A DNA stretch of 7,230 bases, from assembly GCA_026421105.1 (NCBI GenBank), contig JAPKDI010000059.1, positions 1 to 7,230 on the forward strand, given 5' to 3'. Below the pieces are notes generated by a model, which had not been told where the DNA came from, did no database searches, and saw only the letters and a list, made by a program, of their open reading frames with translations. A program made the translations under genes and the position numbers. This document shows positions 1-4,713 of this stretch, in pieces (position 1 is the stretch's first letter; each line of letters begins with the position of its first letter). The stretch is from Alphaproteobacteria bacterium (GTDB taxonomy: Bacteria; Pseudomonadota; Alphaproteobacteria; SHVP01).

Positions 1-54
1 ATCAGGCTGATCGGGCGCGGTGGCGCGGCCGAAGATGAGGGTGTGACGGCATGA
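1..54 (+). CDS. C-terminal end of an upstream gene (partial)
   Basis: The first frame is open from the left edge and reads IRLIGRGGAAEDEGVTA before a TGA at 52-54. That stop overlaps the ATG of the next gene as ATGA (51-54), the usual sign of translational coupling within an operon. The other two forward frames close at about base 10 and base 38. The fragment is too short to assign a family; it looks like a charged, Gly/Ala-rich hydrophilic tail. The overlap suggests the MFS genes belong to a transcript that starts outside this window. The call rests on the open frame and the overlap alone. Confidence 0.5.
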   Translation: MRLIGRGGAAEDEGVTA

Positions 55-1253
55 ATGTGTCGACCGAACACCGGTACACGTTGGCGCTGTTGCTGGCGCT
101 AACTGGCACATCCGCGTTTTCGTTGCAGTTTTTTGTGCCGGCGATGCCGGACCTGGTGGGGATCTTCGACACGACACCGGCCATGGTGCAATTGACGTTG
201 ACGCTGTTCATGCTGACGTACGGCATCTTTCAAGCCGTCTACGGGCCACTATCGGACCGATTTGGCCGCAAGCCCGTTCTCCTGGTCGCGATCATTATCT
301 ACGTCATGGGATCGTTCTTGGGTGCGGCGGCTTCAAGCATCGAGATGGTGATTGTCGCGCGGGCGTTGCAAGCCGTTGGCGCGGCGGCCGGTTTTGTCCT
401 CGTGCCGGCAATTGCGCGCGACGTCTACGGGCATGGCGGGGCGCCGCGGGCGATGAGCTACATCAGCATGACTAACGGTTTTATCTCAGCGGCTGGGCCA
501 TTGATCGGCGGCTTGATCCACCAGTACGCCGGCTGGCGTTATGGCCTTCTGGCAACGGGCACGCTGGGCGTATCAATGCTGGTGATGACGGCGCTGTATC
601 TGAAAGAGAGTGGCGTCGTGGTGCGCCAGCGCGTTGCATTCGCGCCGATTTTACGGGGATATGTGTCGCTTGCGAGGAAGCGGGGGTTCTTGGGCTATGT
701 CCTTGTGGTGGCGTCGGTGAACGGCGTTTTCTACGCGTTCCTGGCAGGCGCGGCGTTCGTAGCGATTGATACGCTTGGGGTATCGCCCTCTGGATTCGGT
801 CTCTTCATGATCCCCGCGGTGGCGTTGTTCATGACCGCGTCGTTTTTCAGCGACCGCCTGGCAGCGCGCATTGGCACGACGCGCGTGATCTTGATTGGCA
901 CTCTGTTCACGACGGCTGGCGCTGTGGGGCTATTGGTGGTGTCACTAGCGGGTCATCAAAGCGTGGCGGCGTTATTGATTGCGAGCGCCTTCATGGGTTT
1001 TGGCAACGGCCAGGTCTTACCATCCTGCATTGCTGAGGCCGTGAGCTTTGATTCAAAGCTTGCGGGTACTGCTTCGGCCTGGATAGGCGTCAGCCAAATG
1101 GTGGTCGCGGCACTAGCGAGCCAGGTCTATGGCTTCATCCATGACGGCACCGCGGTACCGGTGGCACTCCTCATGACGATTCTAGCCGGGTGCGCGTTGC
1201 TCTCCCTAGTGCCAATTGCACAGCGTGACCGCGTTGCTGCGCTCGGGGTGTGA
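51..1253 (+). CDS. MFS transporter, Bcr/CflA drug-resistance type (paralogue 1)
   Basis: This is a 400-residue inner-membrane protein with about 12 hydrophobic helices, the normal size for the DHA1 Bcr/CflA family of proton-driven exporters. MFS motif A is GPLSDRFGRK at residues 65-74, in the loop after TM2. A motif-B-like ARALQAVGAAAG with R104 follows, then a motif-C-like GPLIGG at 149-154 in TM5. The second half has the family signature GNGQVLP (318-324) with LAGTASA (337-343). TM1 ends in QFFVPAMP, where many Bcr relatives have an Asp before the MYLP-like stretch, so that acidic residue is missing here. The start is supported by a GAGGGT element at 37-42, 8 bases upstream, and by the ATGA overlap with the preceding frame. 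The next gene encodes a close paralogue. Family assignment is strong; the substrate is unknown, and bicyclomycin or chloramphenicol resistance should not be assumed. Confidence 0.93.
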   Translation: MNVSTEHRYTLALLLALTGTSAFSLQFFVPAMPDLVGIFDTTPAMVQLTLTLFMLTYGIFQAVYGPLSDRFGRKPVLLVAIIIYVMGSFLGAAASSIEMVIVARALQAVGAAAGFVLVPAIARDVYGHGGAPRAMSYISMTNGFISAAGPLIGGLIHQYAGWRYGLLATGTLGVSMLVMTALYLKESGVVVRQRVAFAPILRGYVSLARKRGFLGYVLVVASVNGVFYAFLAGAAFVAIDTLGVSPSGFGLFMIPAVALFMTASFFSDRLAARIGTTRVILIGTLFTTAGAVGLLVVSLAGHQSVAALLIASAFMGFGNGQVLPSCIAEAVSFDSKLAGTASAWIGVSQMVVAALASQVYGFIHDGTAVPVALLMTILAGCALLSLVPIAQRDRVAALGV

Positions 1254-1295
1254 TCGCTGGTGCGAAAGAAGTACTCGGTCTCTCGGCAAGTGCAT

Positions 1296-1300
1296 AAGGT
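1296..1300 (+). promoter_or_regulatory. Ribosome binding site of the second MFS gene
   Basis: AAGGT lies 6 bases before the ATG at 1307 and 9 bases before a second in-frame ATG at 1310. Both spacings are usable. The second ATG lines up with the start of the neighbouring paralogue (MNV..EHRYTL against MNA..EHRYTL), so it may be the preferred start. Confidence 0.5.
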
Positions 1301-1306
1301 CGCGCG

Positions 1307-2512
1307 ATGATGAACGCCCCGCCGGAACATCGCTACACCTTGATCCTACTCCTGACGCTGAATGCTGTGTCAATCGTGGCCATGCAATTCATCGTGCCGG
1401 CGATGCCTTCGTTGGTCAGCGAATTCGCCACGACGCCGGCGATGGTGCAGTTGACGCTGACACTTTTCATGTTGGGTTATGCGGCGTTTCAAATTGCCTA
1501 TGGCCCCTTGTCGGACCGGTTTGGCCGCAAAAGCTTGTTGTTGTGGGCGACTGCCGTGTTCGTTTTTGGATCATTTCTAGGTGCGGTCGCTCCAAATATT
1601 GAAGTGCTTATTCTTGCGCGAGTTTTGCAATCGGTTGGTGCTGCTGCCGGTTTCGTTTTGCCACCCGCGGTAGCGCGCGACGTTTACGGCCACGCCGGTG
1701 CACCCCGAGCTATCGGGTGGATCAGCATCAGCGCGGGAATCGCCGCGGTGATATCTCCGTATCTTGGCGGCCTAGTTCACGAAACAGCTGGATGGCGATG
1801 GGGAATGGGGCTGAACGGCGCACTGGGCATCGCTATTTTGATGGCCTGCTGGTTGTTTCTGACAGAAAGCCACCCGGCTGCGCTGCGTCGTGCTGTTGGT
1901 GTTGCGGGTCTTGCTCGGGGATACGCAGCGCTTGCACGGTCACAACGGTTCATGGGCTATTTGCTGGCTGTTGCGTTTGTGAACGGTACTTTCTACGCAT
2001 TCTTTGCGGGCGGCACGTTTGTCGCGATTGAAATATTGAGTCTTTCTCCCTCCCAGTTTGGTTTGCTCACAATGCCCCTTGTGCTGGTTTTTCTGCCTAG
2101 CGCGTACCTAAGCGTGCGAATGGCTGCACGATTCGGGTCGACGAAGATCATCGTATTAGGCACGCTGACGACCTTTGTGGGGTCGGCAGGGCTACTGGTG
2201 GTAACGCTGTCGGGCAGCGTGAGTGTCGTTGCGATGCTGTTAGCAAGTGCATTTATAGGGTGGGGCAATGGACAAGTGATCCCAAACGCCACTGCAGCAG
2301 CTATGAATCTGTTCCCCAAATTGGCGGGCACGGCTTCCGCAAGTCTTGGTACAGCGCAGATGGGGATGGGGGCGGTGGCAAGTTTGCTTTTCGGGCTATT
2401 GCACAACGGGACTTCGACGCCGATGGCCGCCCTAATGGCGGGGATGGGATTGCTTGCGTTCGTTTCTTGCGGCCTGATCGTGGCTACGCGGCAACGCAAT
2501 GCGCTGGTTTAA
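1307..2512 (+). CDS. MFS transporter, Bcr/CflA drug-resistance type (paralogue 2)
   Basis: A 401-residue, 12-helix membrane transporter that is clearly a duplicate of the gene before it. By hand count about 65 of the first 100 aligned residues are identical, including the unbroken run TTPAMVQLTLTLFML; similarity falls in the second half. Motif A is GPLSDRFGRK (66-75), motif B is ARVLQSVGAAAG (104-115) with R105, and the C-half signature is GNGQVIP (320-326) with LAGTASA (339-345). Motif C in TM5 reads SPYLGG (150-155), so the usual Gly before Pro is Ser. TM1 ends QFIVPAMP, again without the acidic residue common in Bcr relatives. Starts at 1307 and 1310 are both possible. It lies 53 bases after the first MFS gene and 25 bases before the epimerase gene, in a likely operon. 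Substrate unknown; the two copies may have diverged in specificity or form a pair. Confidence 0.93.
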   Translation: MMNAPPEHRYTLILLLTLNAVSIVAMQFIVPAMPSLVSEFATTPAMVQLTLTLFMLGYAAFQIAYGPLSDRFGRKSLLLWATAVFVFGSFLGAVAPNIEVLILARVLQSVGAAAGFVLPPAVARDVYGHAGAPRAIGWISISAGIAAVISPYLGGLVHETAGWRWGMGLNGALGIAILMACWLFLTESHPAALRRAVGVAGLARGYAALARSQRFMGYLLAVAFVNGTFYAFFAGGTFVAIEILSLSPSQFGLLTMPLVLVFLPSAYLSVRMAARFGSTKIIVLGTLTTFVGSAGLLVVTLSGSVSVVAMLLASAFIGWGNGQVIPNATAAAMNLFPKLAGTASASLGTAQMGMGAVASLLFGLLHNGTSTPMAALMAGMGLLAFVSCGLIVATRQRNALV

Positions 2513-2537
2513 CTAGGCACAAAAACGGTAGATAGCT

Positions 2538-3479
2538 ATGGCATATCTCGTGACCGGTGGGACTGGGTTTATCGGCTCTTGGGTGGTGAAGTCGTTGCTT
2601 GAGCGTGGGCATCAGGTGGTCGCGTTTGATTGGGCGCCCGGGCGTCATGCGCTTGACCAGGTCGTTGGCAAGCGCGCCGATGAGGTGACAATTGTTCAAG
2701 GCGATCTAACGCATATGCACCGCGTGATTGAGACGATTCGTGAACACAAGATCACACACATCGCGCATATCGCGGCGGCGGGCTTAACGTTATGCCATTC
2801 CAACCCAGTGCATGCCGTGCAGGTCAACGGCTTGGGTTTCGCCAACATGCTCGAGATCTGCCGGAACATGGGTATTGAGCGCATGGTGTGGGCAAGTTCG
2901 GCGGGCGTGTTTGGTGGCAATTGGGGCGACAAGCCGGTGCCTAACGACGCGCCGTTTCATCCACGCAATGTATACGCCGGGCTTAAGATTCTCGGCGAGA
3001 CGTTGGCGGCGCAGTATCACGATGCCTATGGAATGGATGTCATTGGGCTGCGCTACACCTTCGTCAATGGGCACGGGATGCCGAACCATCAGGGCGGGCG
3101 CTTGATTCAGGAGTTGTGCGAAAAGACGGCGTTAGGTCAGCCGGCCACCGTGCCTTGGGGCGACGATACGCCCGACTGGTTGTGGGGCGGCGATGCCGGA
3201 GAGGCGACGGCGCTTGCTCTTGAAGCCGCACCAACGAAAGTGCGTGCCCTCAATGTTCCGGGCAACAGCGCCTCGATGAAAGACGCCGTGGCCTATGTGA
3301 AGTCGTTACTACCGGATGCCGACATTACGATGCAGCCGGGCAAGATGGGTTTTAGCCGCTTCGATGGCTCGGTGACCGAGAAGGAAATCGGCTACACCCC
3401 GAAATGGACGATGCAGATGCAGATGCGCGAGCGCATCAACCGTGTTCGTGAAGAAAACGGATTGCCGTTGGTAGGTTAG
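2538..3479 (+). CDS. NAD(P)-dependent epimerase/dehydratase, extended SDR
   Basis: A 313-residue soluble enzyme of the extended short-chain dehydrogenase/reductase superfamily, of typical length. The Rossmann nucleotide-binding motif TGGTGFIG is at residues 6-13. Asp31 ends the second strand (VVAFDWAP), which normally favours NAD over NADP. GDLT at 55-58 matches the adenine-contacting acidic position. The catalytic set is visible as Ser120/Ser121 in WASSAGVFG and Tyr146-x3-Lys150 in VYAGLK. LRYTFVNGHG (171-180) corresponds to the family's LR..NVYGPG-like substrate-side segment. Family members act on nucleotide sugars, but also on steroids, lignin-derived aromatics and other ketones or alcohols, so the substrate is undetermined. 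The stretch DWLWGGDAGEA (213-223) replaces the common YVDDVA-like motif, which argues against a standard sugar-nucleotide epimerase. It sits between MFS genes, 25 bases after one, which suggests it transforms a compound those transporters carry. The ribosome site is weak (GGTAG at 2527-2531). Confidence 0.9.
   Translation: MAYLVTGGTGFIGSWVVKSLLERGHQVVAFDWAPGRHALDQVVGKRADEVTIVQGDLTHMHRVIETIREHKITHIAHIAAAGLTLCHSNPVHAVQVNGLGFANMLEICRNMGIERMVWASSAGVFGGNWGDKPVPNDAPFHPRNVYAGLKILGETLAAQYHDAYGMDVIGLRYTFVNGHGMPNHQGGRLIQELCEKTALGQPATVPWGDDTPDWLWGGDAGEATALALEAAPTKVRALNVPGNSASMKDAVAYVKSLLPDADITMQPGKMGFSRFDGSVTEKEIGYTPKWTMQMQMRERINRVREENGLPLVG
3473..3476 (+). promoter_or_regulatory. Candidate ribosome binding site for the third MFS gene
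   Basis: AGGT lies inside the last codons of the epimerase gene, 7 bases before the in-frame ATT at 3484. This is the only Shine-Dalgarno-like element correctly placed for a start that keeps the complete first membrane helix. No comparable element precedes the TTG at 3538 or the ATG at 3541. The match is short, so this remains a suggestion. Confidence 0.3.
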
Positions 3480-3483
3480 CACC

Positions 3484-4713
3484 ATTTCAAGTTCCACGAC
3501 CGAAGGGCGGTCGGTTCCTAAGCCGCCTGTTATCTTCTTGATGACGGCGACGGCCGCGGGAATTTTCGCAACGAACATGTACGTGCCATCGCTACCAGCG
3601 ATTGCACGTGATCTCGGCACGACGGAGCAGGCCGCGCAATTCACTATTACTGTATTCCTGGTGGTCTTCGCGGTCTTCCAGTTGGTCTACGGGCCGTTGG
3701 CCGACCGCTATGGCCGCAAGCGCGTTATGCTGGGCGGGTTGGCCATCTTCATGGTGGCGAACATTGTGGCATCTACGGCGCAAACGATCGAGTGGTTGCT
3801 GGTTGCGCGCGTGTTGCAGGCGATTGGTGCGTGTGCCGGAATGGTGATCACTCGAGCGATGGTGCGCGACGCCTACGACCGGGGCGAGAGCGCGCGCATC
3901 ATGGCAATCCTGGGGATGGGCTCTGGCGTTTCTTCTTCCGTGGCGCCGTTGTTGGGAGGCGCGCTGCAGGGTTGGACTGGTGATTGGCGGTCAAGCTTCA
4001 TCTTCATGACGGTGTTCACGTTGGTGCCCATGGTGGTGCTGGCAGTTTCTGTGCGGGAAACCTTGCGCCGATCGGACGCACCAGGTGGCGGCATCGGCGG
4101 GATGGCGCGAAATTACCTCGTTCTGGTGCGATCACCGGAATACATGTTGTACGCGCTTGGCGCGGCGCTCATGAATGCGACGTTCTTTTCATTCCTGGCT
4201 GCGGCACCCTTCGTTTTGATGAACGTCGTAGGCGCATCGCCTGAGCGATTGGGCGTTGTTCTGGTCTACATCACCGGCGGCTTTTTCATTGGCACTTTGG
4301 TGGTGTCGCGAGTGGGCGCACGATTTCCGCTCGAGCGGATGGTTCTTATGGGTGGGGTTCTTTGTTTTTCCGGGGTCGCCATTTTAACAGTTTTAGCGCT
4401 GAGCGGTGCACGCACTGAAGCGGCGATAGCGATGCCTATGCTGTTGTTCGGATTGGGCAATGGTTTTGTGCTGCCGCCGTCGAGCGTGATTGCCGTCAGC
4501 GTAAGACCGCAGATTGCGGGAACCGCCTCCGCACTTTATGGGTTTAATTCGTTTGCATTAGGGGCGGTCGGGACAGTTGTTGCCGGGTTCTTGTCGCACC
4601 AAACTCAGCTTCCCCTCGCGTTGGCTATGTTGGTGATGACGGGTCTTGCTGTGGTGTTCTTTGTGACGGGTCTCATGGGCACGGCGCGCGGCTGGTTTAG
4701 ATCAACAAATTGA
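3484..4713 (+). CDS. MFS transporter, Bcr/CflA type (third, divergent), atypical start
   Basis: A 12-helix transporter related to, but clearly more distant from, the two upstream. Numbered from the TTG at 3538, motif A is GPLADRYGRK (52-61), motif B ARVLQAIGACAG (90-101), the motif-C region APLLGG (136-141), and the C-half signature GNGFVLPPSS (307-316) with IAGTASALYG (326-335). The first conventional starts (TTG 3538, ATG 3541) fall inside TM1 and would remove its first half. The frame stays open back to 3475 and upstream reads KPPVIFL, as expected at the start of a Bcr-type TM1. That stretch has no ATG, GTG or TTG. I therefore place the start provisionally at the ATT at 3484, which gives 409 residues, close to the paralogues' 400. 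A sequence error or mutated start is the alternative. TM1 carries TNMYVPSLP, with Asn where relatives often have Asp. The 3' end overlaps the convergent gene by 17 bases. Function: probable small-molecule/proton antiporter, substrate unknown. Confidence 0.85.
   Translation: MSSSTTEGRSVPKPPVIFLMTATAAGIFATNMYVPSLPAIARDLGTTEQAAQFTITVFLVVFAVFQLVYGPLADRYGRKRVMLGGLAIFMVANIVASTAQTIEWLLVARVLQAIGACAGMVITRAMVRDAYDRGESARIMAILGMGSGVSSSVAPLLGGALQGWTGDWRSSFIFMTVFTLVPMVVLAVSVRETLRRSDAPGGGIGGMARNYLVLVRSPEYMLYALGAALMNATFFSFLAAAPFVLMNVVGASPERLGVVLVYITGGFFIGTLVVSRVGARFPLERMVLMGGVLCFSGVAILTVLALSGARTEAAIAMPMLLFGLGNGFVLPPSSVIAVSVRPQIAGTASALYGFNSFALGAVGTVVAGFLSHQTQLPLALAMLVMTGLAVVFFVTGLMGTARGWFRSTN
3497..3527 (+). 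promoter_or_regulatory. Two overlapping, mutually exclusive small hairpins
   Basis: CGACCG (3497-3502) and CGGTCG (3508-3513) form a perfect 6-bp stem around an AAGGG loop. A competing stem pairs GGCGG (3506-3510) with CCGCC (3523-3527); it is followed by a T-rich but interrupted stretch (TGTTATCTTCTT). Both lie between the epimerase stop and the conventional starts of the third MFS gene. Without a clean T run this is not called a terminator. It may modulate expression of the last transporter, or be chance in G+C-rich DNA. Confidence 0.25.

Noticed and set aside
1993..2499. A 168-codon minus-strand open frame
   Set aside because: Antisense to the second MFS gene, whose frame carries clear family motifs; the antisense product has no recognisable features.
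3497..3540. Intrinsic terminator after the epimerase gene
   Set aside because: The stems are short and the downstream T-rich stretch is interrupted by A, C and G; the next gene reads through in the same direction.
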